Source: Candidatus Heimdallarchaeum endolithica (lineage in GTDB: Archaea; Asgardarchaeota; Heimdallarchaeia; Heimdallarchaeales; Heimdallarchaeaceae). From it: a stretch of 64,000 nucleotides of DNA. The notes beneath the pieces are model-generated. The model did no database searches and was not told the origin of the DNA. It was given only the letters and a program-made list of their open reading frames with translations. Shown in pieces: positions 1 to 8,512 of the stretch. The position numbers were made by a program, and so were the translations under genes. The DNA is taken from assembly GCA_021513715.1 (NCBI GenBank), contig CP084167.1, positions 908,117 to 972,116 on the forward strand, read 5' to 3'. How positions within the stretch are numbered: position 1 is the first letter of the stretch; each line of letters starts with the position of its first letter.

Positions 1-308
1 TTATTTTAGGATTTATTTTCAATCGAAAAGCAGAAATTACTTTGCGTAAACTAAGAAAAAAAGGAGAAAAAAGCTATAAAATACCTCAGGGAGGAATGTT
101 TGAATTTATTTCATGCCCTAATTACTTTTTTGAAATTATTGAATGGATAGGTTGGGCAATATTAACTTGGTCTGTTCCAGGGTTGGTGTTTATAATATGG
201 ACTATTGCTAACCTTGGCCCAAGAGCAATAAGCACACATAAATGGTACAAAAAGAATTTTCCTAATTACCCAAAATCAAGAAAAGCGCTTATTCCATTTA
301 TTTGTTGA
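1..308 (+). CDS. Steroid 5-alpha-reductase family protein, C-terminal fragment
   Basis: The reading frame is open from position 3 to the stop at 306-308; the start lies before the window. The visible 101 residues match the C-terminal part of the 3-oxo-5-alpha-steroid 4-dehydrogenase family: a 'GYKIP-GG-FE' type segment (here SYKIPQGGMFEF), then SCPNYFFEIIEWIGWA, then a final HKWYKKNFPNYPKSRKALIPF tail. The family is membrane-embedded and uses NADPH to reduce an enone or polyprenol double bond. One or two hydrophobic segments are visible (WIGWAILTW, VFIIWTIANL). In an archaeon the substrate is unlikely to be a testosterone-type steroid; a polyprenol or isoprenoid lipid is my guess. The TTG at 42 is an internal codon, not a start. 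Confidence 0.85.
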   Translation, partial: ILGFIFNRKAEITLRKLRKKGEKSYKIPQGGMFEFISCPNYFFEIIEWIGWAILTWSVPGLVFIIWTIANLGPRAISTHKWYKKNFPNYPKSRKALIPFIC

Positions 309-378
309 AGATTTCTTGTAGATAAAAATTAAAGAGTTTAGGAAAAGATTTTTTATTTAGTAAAGTTACATTTATTTT

Positions 379-1295
379 ATGAAAAGAATAACAAAAGTCT
401 TTTTTTCGGTTAGTTTTCTCTTGCTAATCACTATTATGACCTTTAGTCAATATTCTAAAGGTTTATACTCTTCTGAATTGAAGAATAATTCACTATATAC
501 TTGGAATGTCCAAACTCTTGAAAAGGTAGGAACTTATACTACTCCTTACCTAACTATTGGTGATGTTGGACTAAAACAAGGTGATGTCATAAAATTACGC
601 TTAACAAATGACACAGATGAAGTAGCTAATGGTTCAGTGGCCAATTTATGGGGAAAAGAAACAATATATGGTTTGACCTTTTTATTAATGATGAATTTGT
701 GACAAATGACTCTAATGTACCATTATTTGACTTAGATTGGATGGGAATTTCCAGAATATATATGGATTGGGCTAATCAGTATGATTTTTATTGGGTTCTA
801 CCAGTAAAATTTACTAATCAAACAGGAACTTATGAATTCTTTGAAGTTACACATAGCCTTTTCAACAACCTAAAACAAAGCCAGAAATTAACACAAGAAT
901 ACCATGGCTATTATAGCAATATCAGTTGGAACTTAAAACAGATATCAAAATTATCAAACTTGACTTGGTCGCTAGTTGTTTCATGGACTTACAAAGAAAA
1001 AACAGAAGACAGAACATCACCTGATTGGACTAATATAAATCTTGAAGAAACTATTAACACAGAATTTAGGTTTAATAGAAAAACAGGATTATTAGTCTAT
1101 TTATCATATAAATATAGTCTAAAACAAAATGAAAAATCTGAAGGTGTTGAAACTGACGAAAATGAAAGTTTAGATCTGTTGATAACAAGCAACGAGTTAC
1201 CCACAAAAGCTTCTTCCAACTTTCTATTATTTATGATAGCAATTTTTACAGTAGCAAGTATTAAAATAGTCTATAAAAAACGCCAGAAAAAATAG
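379..1295 (+). pseudogene. Membrane-anchored extracellular protein, split by a -1 frameshift
   Basis: Two overlapping frames form one protein. The first (379-702) begins with a clear signal peptide (MKRITKVFFSVSFLLLITIM). The second (in frame from about 657 to 1295) continues as a Trp/Tyr/Asn-rich extracellular domain and ends with one TM segment (NFLLFMIAIFTVASIKIVY) and a basic tail (KKRQKK). This is type I topology. The frames switch at a GGGAAAA run at 651-657. Reading one base back there gives ...LWGKRNNIWFDLFIN..., whereas the first frame continues only 15 codons after the run and stops at 702. The cause could be a single-base loss in a homopolymer, a sequencing error, or programmed -1 slippage. 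The function is not recognised. Confidence 0.6.
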
Positions 1296-1364
1296 TAAAT
1301 ATCCTCTTTCTCTCTTTTTCATTTTTCAAAAAAGTTTATTAGTTTAAAAGAAATGTGATTATTA

Positions 1365-1730
1365 ATGAGTTCCAGCAATTTAAATGAAAGATATATTGAT
1401 TTAGAACAAATTTGCAATGAATACGATATTAGGCTTTTTAAACCTCTTAGTTGGATTTTGATCTTGAACCTTCAACTGATACCTGAAGAAGATATTCAAA
1501 ATGACCCAAAACTAAAATTCTCCTATGCTTTGCTTGAAGATAACAAAGAAGAAGCTTTAAAAATCGCAAATGAATTAAAAGAAAAAGACACAACAATCTC
1601 TAAATTCTTTCAACAACTATTGGAATTTGACCCAGGACTAAAAACAACTCTAGAAATAAGTAAAAAATTCTTTGATTTTTCAAAAAGAAGAATTGAATTT
1701 ATTAGAGAACATGGTATCAAAGCTTACTAA
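1365..1730 (+). CDS. Hypothetical helical protein, 121 aa
   Basis: I do not recognise a family. The protein is small, acidic to neutral and predicted mostly alpha-helical from its heptad-like Leu/Ile/Lys/Glu pattern (DNKEEALKIANELKEKDTT). It has no signal peptide, TM segment or cysteine motif. The ATG at 1365 is preceded by an ATG-TGA pair at 1353, so translation cannot begin earlier in that frame. A TTTATTAGTTTAAAAG stretch 20-35 nt upstream could supply a promoter. It faces cutA tail to tail with a 21-nt gap. Whether it is a real gene rests on length, codon use like its neighbours and a plausible start. Confidence 0.6.
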   Translation: MSSSNLNERYIDLEQICNEYDIRLFKPLSWILILNLQLIPEEDIQNDPKLKFSYALLEDNKEEALKIANELKEKDTTISKFFQQLLEFDPGLKTTLEISKKFFDFSKRRIEFIREHGIKAY

Positions 1731-1751
1731 TTTCTTCTTATTTTTCCAATT

Positions 1752-2066
1752 TCAATAGATAGTTTCTCTCATCCACTCCAAATATTCTTCAGAAGAATAT
1801 ATTATTGGTAGAGCTATAATCTCTGGTATTTCGTAAGTATGTTGTTTCTTTATCTCTTCAACAATTATCGGAAATTTGTCAGAAAAAGTTTTAGCAATCA
1901 CTAAATACTCTTCTGCTACTTCAATGTTCCCTTTCCACCAATATTTTGAATGTATTTTCGAAATCTGAACGCAGACTACAAGTTTTTCTTCAAGAAGAAA
2001 TTTACTTAACCTTTCTGCTTCTTCTTTACTATCAATACTCACATGCAAATGTATTGGTTCATTCAT
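1752..2066 (-). CDS. cutA: CutA1-type divalent-ion tolerance protein
   Basis: The length (104 aa) is right for CutA1, a trimeric ferredoxin-like fold linked to copper and other divalent metal tolerance. Family signatures are present in order: LLEEKLVVCVQI near residues 25-35, the YWWKGNIE loop at 42-49, KTFSDKFP near 60-66, and HTYEIPEIIALPI at 76-88. The start is ATG at 2066. It is transcribed away from the permease gene at 2155, and the 88-nt gap between them is T-rich on the plus strand. Divergence from a permease/thioredoxin-like pair fits a shared metal-related locus, but the biochemical role of CutA is not settled even in model organisms. Confidence 0.93.
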   Translation of the reverse strand: MNEPIHLHVSIDSKEEAERLSKFLLEEKLVVCVQISKIHSKYWWKGNIEVAEEYLVIAKTFSDKFPIIVEEIKKQHTYEIPEIIALPIIYSSEEYLEWMRETIY

Positions 2067-2120
2067 TGTTTTTTTTTCTCTTTTTCTCTTTTTAAGTGTA
2101 TAGGCAAATAGACATATCGA

Positions 2121-2130
2121 AATATTTAGA
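2121..2130 (+). promoter_or_regulatory. Putative TATA box for the permease gene
   Basis: AATATTTAGA lies 25-34 nt before the ATG at 2155, the spacing expected for an archaeal TATA element driving a nearly leaderless transcript. No ribosome-binding site precedes the ATG, which agrees with that reading. The call is based only on sequence resemblance. Confidence 0.35.
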
Positions 2131-2154
2131 TACGTAAGTGTTTTTGTTGTAATT

Positions 2155-3480
2155 ATGATTTGGGAAAAGATTCTAGAGATGCTAGAAAATGGATGGTTAA
2201 GTTTACTGGACTACATCTCTTTTCATGTTTTGCTATGTTTAATTCCTGCTTTTTTTATCGCAGGAGCAATGACAGTTTTTATTCCAAAAAGAGCTATTTT
2301 AAAGTATATAGGAAAAGATTCAAAGAAAATAATAGCTTATCCTGCAGCAGCAATAGTTGGTCTTCTTATAGCAGTTTGTTCTTGTACAGTTTTACCTATT
2401 TTTGCAGGAATAAAAAAGAAAGGAGCAGGATTAGGACCCGCAATTACTTTTCTTTTTGCTGCACCAGCTGTAAATATTCTTGCTTTGGTTTATACTGGGG
2501 GCATGATAGGTGCAGATATAGCTATTGCAAGAGCAGTTCTAGCACTATTTTTTTCGATATTAATAGGATATCTAATGGAGTTACTTTTTGAACGAAAAAA
2601 AGGAGAAATTAAAGAAGATATAAAAGACGAAGATCAATCAAATGAAAAAAGAAAGAAGGAAAAAAAACTTGATTGGAAAGGAATCATTAATTTTACTTTA
2701 GGAATTCTGGGAATACTCGCAGGAATATTACTTTTAATATTAGACAAAAATTTGTTGAGTTCTATTGGAGTAAACAAACCTTTCATTTTTCAATCAATAA
2801 TATGGATAACTGGATTAGGAATTTTAGTAATCTTTTCTTTTTCTTCTACAAATAAGGAATTGTCATTATTTCTATTTCTAATTTATTCTTTATTTACTGG
2901 AACCTCTCAAATAACATTCTTTTCTTCTTATTATGGATTAGGAAAAACTACTCTCTCACCTTCTTTTCTCAATATGATAATGAAAGGAGCTTTAACTCTT
3001 ATAGTTGCAACATTTATTATTTTCCATACATTCAAGAATTTTGAAAAAGAAGAGAGAAATGAGTGGATGAAAGAAACTTGGTCTTTTTTCAAATCCATCT
3101 TTCCTTTAATTGTTATAGGAGTATTTTTAGCTGGAATGCTAGAGGTAATAATTCCTGAAAAATGGGTACAAACTGTGGTTGGGAGAAACAGTTTGCTTGG
3201 TAATTTTACTGGCGTAATGTTTGGAGTTTTTATGTATTTTCCAACACTAATGGAAGTACCTATAGCAAAAATGTTTCTTAATTTAGGAATGTCTAGAGGA
3301 GTTTTATTGGCCTATTTACTTGCAGATCCTGAACTAAGCATCCAATCGATCTTAGTTACTAGAAAATATCTTGGAGATAAGAAGAATCTTGTTTATGTCA
3401 TTTTAGTGATTATTTTTTGTACCATAGCAGGTCTTATTTTTGGAATTGTAGTAAGTAAAGAACCAATATATTGGTATTAG
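2155..3480 (+). CDS. UPF0718/YraQ-ArsP-type permease
   Basis: This is an integral membrane protein of 441 aa with about 10 hydrophobic segments in two halves, separated by a long charged loop (residues about 148-172, rich in Lys/Glu/Asp). The first half carries the family motif CSCTVLPIFAG (Cys75, Cys77), followed by KKKGAGLGPAITFLFAAPAVN. The second half repeats the pattern (FTGVMFGVFMYFPTLMEVP, LLADPELS). Family members include the ArsP organoarsenical exporter and many permeases of unknown substrate. It is followed after 11 nt by a CxxC thioredoxin-like gene, a common pairing for this family. Substrate is unknown; metal or metalloid export is the likeliest inference. Confidence 0.85.
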   Translation: MIWEKILEMLENGWLSLLDYISFHVLLCLIPAFFIAGAMTVFIPKRAILKYIGKDSKKIIAYPAAAIVGLLIAVCSCTVLPIFAGIKKKGAGLGPAITFLFAAPAVNILALVYTGGMIGADIAIARAVLALFFSILIGYLMELLFERKKGEIKEDIKDEDQSNEKRKKEKKLDWKGIINFTLGILGILAGILLLILDKNLLSSIGVNKPFIFQSIIWITGLGILVIFSFSSTNKELSLFLFLIYSLFTGTSQITFFSSYYGLGKTTLSPSFLNMIMKGALTLIVATFIIFHTFKNFEKEERNEWMKETWSFFKSIFPLIVIGVFLAGMLEVIIPEKWVQTVVGRNSLLGNFTGVMFGVFMYFPTLMEVPIAKMFLNLGMSRGVLLAYLLADPELSIQSILVTRKYLGDKKNLVYVILVIIFCTIAGLIFGIVVSKEPIYWY

Positions 3481-3491
3481 GAGGTGAAAAA

Positions 3492-3737
3492 ATGAGTGAA
3501 AAAAAGAAAATCAAGGTTTTAGGAGCAGGATGTAAGAAATGTAAAAAACAGTTAGAGTATGTTCAACATGCTCTAAGGAAAAAAAACAAAGAAAATGAAT
3601 ATGAGATAGAATATGTTACAGATCCAGATAAAATAGCAGAAGAAGGAATTTTTTTAACACCTGCACTAATAATTGGTGACAAAGTTATAAGTGAAGGCAA
3701 AATAGTAAGCGAAAATAAACTTGAAAAGATGCTATAA
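3492..3737 (+). CDS. Small thioredoxin-like redox protein (CxxC)
   Basis: The protein is 81 aa with the fold signature of the 'redox-active disulfide protein 2' group: beta strand KIKVLGAG, active-site C14-K-K-C17, helix, then a cis-proline region TPALIIG and the ending 'VISEGKIVSENKLEKML'. I placed the start at ATG 3492 because GGAGGTG at 3480-3486 is a strong ribosome-binding site at good spacing; the TTG at 3471 lies inside the permease gene. It is co-transcribed with the permease. A role in thiol or metalloid redox for the transporter is an inference from this pairing. Confidence 0.85.
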   Translation: MSEKKKIKVLGAGCKKCKKQLEYVQHALRKKNKENEYEIEYVTDPDKIAEEGIFLTPALIIGDKVISEGKIVSENKLEKML

Positions 3738-3795
3738 AAGCTATATCTCTTTTTTAATTTTTTTACAAAATTTTTGAATTTAGAAACTTAATCCT

Positions 3796-4596
3796 TTATT
3801 CCAGAGCTGCTAACAGTTTATCTTTGTCTTCAGAAGCAATAAAAATCATTGAATTTATATAATCTGTCAAAATTTCTTTTTCAGTTTCTGTAGGTTTAAA
3901 GTTTTGCGCTTGAGTTAAAATGAATATTAACTCTGTTGCCTGTTCTGGATAATGATCAAACAAGTAGATAATACTATTAAATGGAATGAGATTCAATAAT
4001 GTTGAACAAAGGTGTCTTACTTCACGTTCAATTTTTTGTGCTAGAGGCTTTAAAATTGAATAGAACTCTCTAAGTTGAAAAGTGATGAACTCATAATATG
4101 TAGAACCAAATGGGAATCTTTGTTCATGAAGGCTTAAAGCTATATATAAATATACATTTATATAATATTGAATTTTTAGTACTATTGTTAAGTTTGTATC
4201 TGACCTTGGAGTAAAATACAACTGATAGTTTTTAAAATTCTCAGAGAACTCATTAATTTCTGACACTATATCTTGTGAAAGAACTCCTTCTTCATTCTCA
4301 ATTAATTCTTTAAAAATCGAAAGATATAATTTAGATAAGAAGAATAAAATTGTCTGCATATCCATTTTTTTTTCTTCTATTATCTTCTTTGCCGTTAAAG
4401 AAAAAACAACTAGCTTTTCTATTGGAGTTTCTAATTCTTTTTGTTCTTGGCTAAAGGATGCATTAGGTAATGAAAATAAGGTTTCTTCAAATTCTCCATT
4501 CTCTATTTTTTCTTCAGAATCCTTAGATATTAGTTGAAAAAAAGAGTGGATTGGGAGATATATTCTTATTTTCTCACGTAAAGAGTGTGAATACAT
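3796..4596 (-). CDS. Hypothetical helical protein, second gene of a TPR pair
   Basis: The family is not recognised (266 aa). It is predicted almost wholly alpha-helical and soluble, with no signal peptide, TM segment or metal motif. It may be a diverged alpha-solenoid like its upstream neighbour; segments such as YYINVYLYIALSLHEQRFPF and FDHYPEQATELIFILTQAQ have the look of paired helices. The start is ATG 4596, preceded by AGGTGTAAGA, a reasonable ribosome-binding site. It lies 8 nt after the stop of the TPR gene, so the two are almost certainly one transcript and probably partners. Confidence 0.65.
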   Translation of the reverse strand: MYSHSLREKIRIYLPIHSFFQLISKDSEEKIENGEFEETLFSLPNASFSQEQKELETPIEKLVVFSLTAKKIIEEKKMDMQTILFFLSKLYLSIFKELIENEEGVLSQDIVSEINEFSENFKNYQLYFTPRSDTNLTIVLKIQYYINVYLYIALSLHEQRFPFGSTYYEFITFQLREFYSILKPLAQKIEREVRHLCSTLLNLIPFNSIIYLFDHYPEQATELIFILTQAQNFKPTETEKEILTDYINSMIFIASEDKDKLLAALE

Positions 4597-4604
4597 TCTT
4601 ACAC

Positions 4605-5921
4605 CTACAAATTAAAATGATGGAATAAGTCTAGAAAATTACCTATCATTTCAGAATAAGCAAGTTCGCCATGCTCTATCATCCATTGATAAATTTCTTC
4701 AATTCCTTGTAAAAGAGATTTAACATTTGTATTTAAATTCAATTGAGTAATTTGATAGGATAAATAGAAGAATTTAGTCATTTTTGCTTTTACAATATCT
4801 CCATAATTTTCAAAAATATCCATTATTCTTTTCATTTCTTCTTCAATATCTAGATCTTCTAACTCCTTATCTATATCAAAGTTCATCAAAATTCCGGAAA
4901 AGTCTCTCAACATTGACCTTGACTTATTTTGTATTAAAGCAGGTAGAAAAATAAAAGAAGTTAGGGCTTCTTCATATTCTAAGTTTTCAGAAATAAAATA
5001 GTGCTTTGCTTTCATATAATAATGTGTAGCATCTTTAAATTGCCCTACAGTTTGATTTAATCCAGCTAGTAACCTATAAAGTTTTGAAGCTAAATCATAA
5101 TTCTCTATACTTTCAACTGTAGATAATAGTCGCTCTCCCTTTTCTATAGCTTCTTCAGGATTTATCTGTTCTGCACGTAATTCAAGTTCTATCCTATAAG
5201 CGTTCAGAGCTAAAGGTTGAATATCTTCAGGACCGTATTTCTGTATATAGGAATCTATATATTCAACAGTAGTTGAAGGTTCTTCAGTAAATTGAGAAAG
5301 AATAATTTTTTTCTCGAATGCAGACCTTTCAAAGGGCGTTTCTTCAAAATACTTGAGAGCTTTATCTAATTTAGAAAAAGCAGTCATCACATCTCCTTTT
5401 TCAGCATCAATTTGAGCTTCTAAAACGTTTAATTCATGATAATATACTTCGTTTCCAAATTCTTTTGCTTTATCCTTAAGTGTAGATATAAGTTCCTTGG
5501 CTTCATCAAGATTGTGATAAATAATCATTATTTGAGCTCTTAATTGCCAATATCTGAAATATGTCTGGATATTGGCTCTTACATCTATGTCTTCTTGCTC
5601 TATAGAGTCTAACCATTCTAAACCCAAAGTATACTCTCCATACAAAATGTATGTCGCTGCTAACTCTATTACTGCTTCTATATTTTCTTGAAGAAGTAAT
5701 TGATCTCTGGTTTGAAAATAAAGATCTTCTAATATTTCAATAGCTTCTTTCTTTCTTCCAACCAGAGAAAGACATCTAGCAATTTTTATTTTGATTCTTC
5801 TTTCTTCTTCCTCCATCCCTTTTGTGAAAAAGATTGTATGAGCTTTTAAATAATAGTGTAAAGCTTGTTTAAATTTATATTTAGTAAAAAGTTCATCGCC
5901 TTTATCTCTTTCAAAGCTCAT
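4605..5921 (-). CDS. Tetratricopeptide-repeat protein
   Basis: This is a soluble 438-aa protein made of helical repeats. TPR-like units with the W/Y-A-Y-P pattern are visible: FTKYKFKQALHYYLKAHTIF (about residues 13-32), the RCLSLVGRKKEAIEILEDLY unit (about 49-68), the ATYILYGEYTLGLEWLDSIE unit, and YRLLAGLNQTVGQFKDATHY (about 281-300). Such proteins act as scaffolds; no catalytic motif is seen. The start is ATG 5921 with GAGGGC upstream. It is the first gene of a two-gene unit with 3796-4596. The partner and target are unknown. Confidence 0.75.
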   Translation of the reverse strand: MSFERDKGDELFTKYKFKQALHYYLKAHTIFFTKGMEEEERRIKIKIARCLSLVGRKKEAIEILEDLYFQTRDQLLLQENIEAVIELAATYILYGEYTLGLEWLDSIEQEDIDVRANIQTYFRYWQLRAQIMIIYHNLDEAKELISTLKDKAKEFGNEVYYHELNVLEAQIDAEKGDVMTAFSKLDKALKYFEETPFERSAFEKKIILSQFTEEPSTTVEYIDSYIQKYGPEDIQPLALNAYRIELELRAEQINPEEAIEKGERLLSTVESIENYDLASKLYRLLAGLNQTVGQFKDATHYYMKAKHYFISENLEYEEALTSFIFLPALIQNKSRSMLRDFSGILMNFDIDKELEDLDIEEEMKRIMDIFENYGDIVKAKMTKFFYLSYQITQLNLNTNVKSLLQGIEEIYQWMIEHGELAYSEMIGNFLDLFHHFNL

Positions 5922-6028
5922 TTAATGCCCTCTATAACTTCAATAATAAATGAAGATAGAAATATATAAACTTGAAGATAATGCAAAAAAGAATGAGAAG
6001 AAAAAAAATAGAACTAAAAAAAAGAAGA

Positions 6029-7459
6029 TTACTCTAATATATTATTTATTTTAAATAATTCCATAACATCTTTAATTTTCTTATCCTGATCAATGTTCAT
6101 ATCATTTGTTTCAAGTTCTAAAGATAAAAGCAATTCTGTGGATTTATTACATACAATTCTAATAGTTTCAAGATTAAATTCTTTAATATTACTAGTATCC
6201 CATACATAAGTAATTAACACATTATTTGAATCGTATTCTACTTGCTTCATTACAATTTCTTCATTTTCCAAGAAAGCTTCTAGTTTAGTCATGTTAATCT
6301 TTTTGTTAATATTCAAGGTAATAATGAAATCCCTTAATGCTTTTTTCTCCATTCTTGATTTACTTATCCGTAGATAAACTACTAAAATCACCCAAGCAAC
6401 AATACTGGAAAAGAATAAGATCAAGGTAGCTTTCTGATCTTTGTCCAGAGGTAACTTATTAACAATTGAGTTGTAAATAGTTTGATCAGAAGATATTTCT
6501 CCTATTGCAAAAGCTACAATCTCAAGAATAATTGAACCAGCTAGAATTAGTTCAATCATATCTATCGCTTCACTTGTTCTTGTATTTGCTTGTAGAACTT
6601 GATTCATAGACTTTGTATTTTGGGTCATTGTTTTATTCATTTTTCTCATTTGCAACTCAGAAAGGGTATTTATGTGATCTCTTTTTCCTTCCAACTCTGT
6701 AAGCAATCCTCTAATTACTTTAGAACTTTCATTTACTCTGTTTTTTATGGTTTCTAATCCATTTTCAATCTCTAAGAAAGCATAATCAGATATTCTATCA
6801 AAGTTAACTATTAGTTGTTCACAAGAATCTTGTAAAAACTCTTTTACTTGTCCTAAAACGCTAATTGTACTTGATAGAATAGTTATCTCTTCTTGCACTT
6901 TATTTAAAGCATCAGTGTTTCCTTTTACAGCCATATCAACTAACTTCTGAATTTCATTAGTTTGATCATAAAGTTCCCATACACGAGACATGAAACTATC
7001 AATAAATATTGTTATTCCTTCTTTGATACCATAATAAATAGAGTAATATTCCAATTCTTTTGTAAATTCCTGTGGTATAAGTATAGCTCCTCTATTCCCA
7101 AGAAAATAAATTGAATCATTTTCTGAAAAAACACTAAACCCTTCTCCAATTATTTGACTTATTTCAATTTCGCAATCTTCACCATCTAAATAGTCTTTTA
7201 CATCTTCAAACTTCTTATTAATATCTTCTCCAACGATAAGAATAGTTTTAGGTCTATACATTGGATTGCCAAAAATAATTTTGATGAAGTTTCTCTGGAA
7301 CTCAGTAAGAAGAGAGTCTATTACTTGTGAAGAATCTTGTGAAAGATCAGCAATAACTCTAGAAAGCTTATCTAAAGACATAAAACTGTTCTTTCCATTT
7401 ATTTCTTTCAGATCTAAAGAATAAATTATAAAACCTAACTTTGAAATAAATACAGCCAT
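6029..7459 (-). CDS. Coiled-coil protein with two C-terminal-region TM helices
   Basis: The family is not recognised (476 aa). Residues 1-160 look like a mixed alpha/beta soluble domain (AVFISKLGFIIYSLDL, KTILIVGEDI). Residues 165-300 form a long heptad-rich helical region. TM helices lie at about 302-322 (IELILAGSIILEIVAFAIG) and 344-364 (LILFFSSIVAWVILVVYL), and a soluble tail of about 110 residues follows. The layout recalls CorA-type channels (soluble domain, long helix, TM pair), but there is no GMN motif and the C-terminal domain is extra. It is the last gene of a tight three-gene operon (gaps of 4 and 9 nt). Function unknown; a membrane sensor or channel is speculation. Confidence 0.65.
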   Translation of the reverse strand: MAVFISKLGFIIYSLDLKEINGKNSFMSLDKLSRVIADLSQDSSQVIDSLLTEFQRNFIKIIFGNPMYRPKTILIVGEDINKKFEDVKDYLDGEDCEIEISQIIGEGFSVFSENDSIYFLGNRGAILIPQEFTKELEYYSIYYGIKEGITIFIDSFMSRVWELYDQTNEIQKLVDMAVKGNTDALNKVQEEITILSSTISVLGQVKEFLQDSCEQLIVNFDRISDYAFLEIENGLETIKNRVNESSKVIRGLLTELEGKRDHINTLSELQMRKMNKTMTQNTKSMNQVLQANTRTSEAIDMIELILAGSIILEIVAFAIGEISSDQTIYNSIVNKLPLDKDQKATLILFFSSIVAWVILVVYLRISKSRMEKKALRDFIITLNINKKINMTKLEAFLENEEIVMKQVEYDSNNVLITYVWDTSNIKEFNLETIRIVCNKSTELLLSLELETNDMNIDQDKKIKDVMELFKINNILE

Positions 7460-7468
7460 TTCTTCAAT

Positions 7469-7774
7469 CTAAACTATTCCCTCTTCTTCAGGGAAATCAA
7501 TTACAGCTTCAAGATTAACATATTTGTTAATGTCATAATCTTTCACAGTAACTTTCGTATATTTTCCTTCTGTAAAAAAAGAAGGAGAATCAGGGTCAGA
7601 ATCAATTAATCCTGTAAGTAGAGTCTTGGATGAGCTTTTTTCTATATCTAATTTCTTATTAAGTTCTCTCAATTGATTACTGTCAAAAGGTAACCATTCG
7701 ATTACAAATATTTTAGGATTTTTTATAAAAAGAATCTCACTTAATTCATCTTTAATATTATCAGTCTTTTCCAT
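7469..7774 (-). CDS. Hypothetical protein, 101 aa, middle gene of unknown operon
   Basis: No family is recognised. This is a small acidic protein with a central beta-type segment (PKIFVIEWLPF) and a C-terminal segment ending EAVIDFPEEEGIV; it has no TM segment or cysteines. The start ATG 7774 has a strong ribosome-binding site (GGTGAGGTGAAAAA) lying over the end of the upstream gene. The 4-nt gap to the upstream winged-helix gene and 9-nt gap to the downstream membrane gene show it belongs to one functional unit. Confidence 0.65.
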   Translation of the reverse strand: MEKTDNIKDELSEILFIKNPKIFVIEWLPFDSNQLRELNKKLDIEKSSSKTLLTGLIDSDPDSPSFFTEGKYTKVTVKDYDINKYVNLEAVIDFPEEEGIV

Positions 7775-7778
7775 TTTT

Positions 7779-8384
7779 TCACCTCACCAACTTATCTGAA
7801 ACTCTAATAAAATAGGGTTTAGAAACATAAGACACATCTTCGCTCTCTAAAAAATCAATATCTGTGTCAGATTCATCACAGATAGGGCAATCCATCTTAA
7901 TAATAGGTTTTTCACCAAGTTTCATGTAAAATTTCAAATGAGTCTTACAGTTTTTACAATAAAATAGATTCTTAACTTCCTCTTTTACATCTTCTGGAAT
8001 CTGTTTTAGTAAATGCTGCCCTTGAGGTGTAATTCTATATGCTGTTACGAAACCATGCTTTGCAGTACTTAGTCTGATCTTTTCCAGAATGTCTAACTCT
8101 CTTAAATCTTCTATATCATCCACACCTTCATAACTAATATTACAACTATAACAACTTCTACCAAAAAATTGAACAGAAGTTGGAGCATAATCATAAGTTT
8201 TGTATGACCCCTTTATAATCTGGTAATAAATTACAGCAAGTAAAGGTAATTCTTTAATCCAAATTCGCTTTCCATTTTGAATAAACGAATCATCATCTGT
8301 TCCAGAAACCCACTTTAACAGATAATCTATTGTGTACAATAATAATTGTTGATCTCTAGTTAATTTTTTAATTTCGACATCCAT
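7779..8384 (-). CDS. Winged-helix / zinc-ribbon protein
   Basis: The protein is 201 aa. Residues about 1-130 resemble a winged-helix domain: 'LRELDILEKIRLSTAKHGFVTAYRITPQG' is split over a helix and a beta wing, and RITPQGQHLLKQIP is the usual last strand and helix. Residues 143-169 form a zinc ribbon with C143-x2-C146 and C166-x2-C169. An additional C78-x2-C81 pair (SCYSC) is also present. A DNA-binding or redox/zinc-sensing regulator is plausible. It is the first gene of the three-gene operon, so it may autoregulate the unit. The specific family is not recognised. Confidence 0.7.
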   Translation of the reverse strand: MDVEIKKLTRDQQLLLYTIDYLLKWVSGTDDDSFIQNGKRIWIKELPLLAVIYYQIIKGSYKTYDYAPTSVQFFGRSCYSCNISYEGVDDIEDLRELDILEKIRLSTAKHGFVTAYRITPQGQHLLKQIPEDVKEEVKNLFYCKNCKTHLKFYMKLGEKPIIKMDCPICDESDTDIDFLESEDVSYVSKPYFIRVSDKLVR

Positions 8385-8512
8385 TTTTAGCTAGTCTAAT
8401 GAAGCATTAAGCCTATAAAATGTTTTGGTGGATTTTTCTACAAAACTTCAGAACAGCAAGTTTCAGTATTTTAATAGACAGAATTACAAATTAGTACAAA
8501 ATTAATAGGAAA

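Noticed and set aside
6029..7459. CorA-type magnesium channel
   Set aside because: The layout is similar (soluble domain, long helix, two TM helices), but the GMN motif is missing and a C-terminal domain follows the TM pair.
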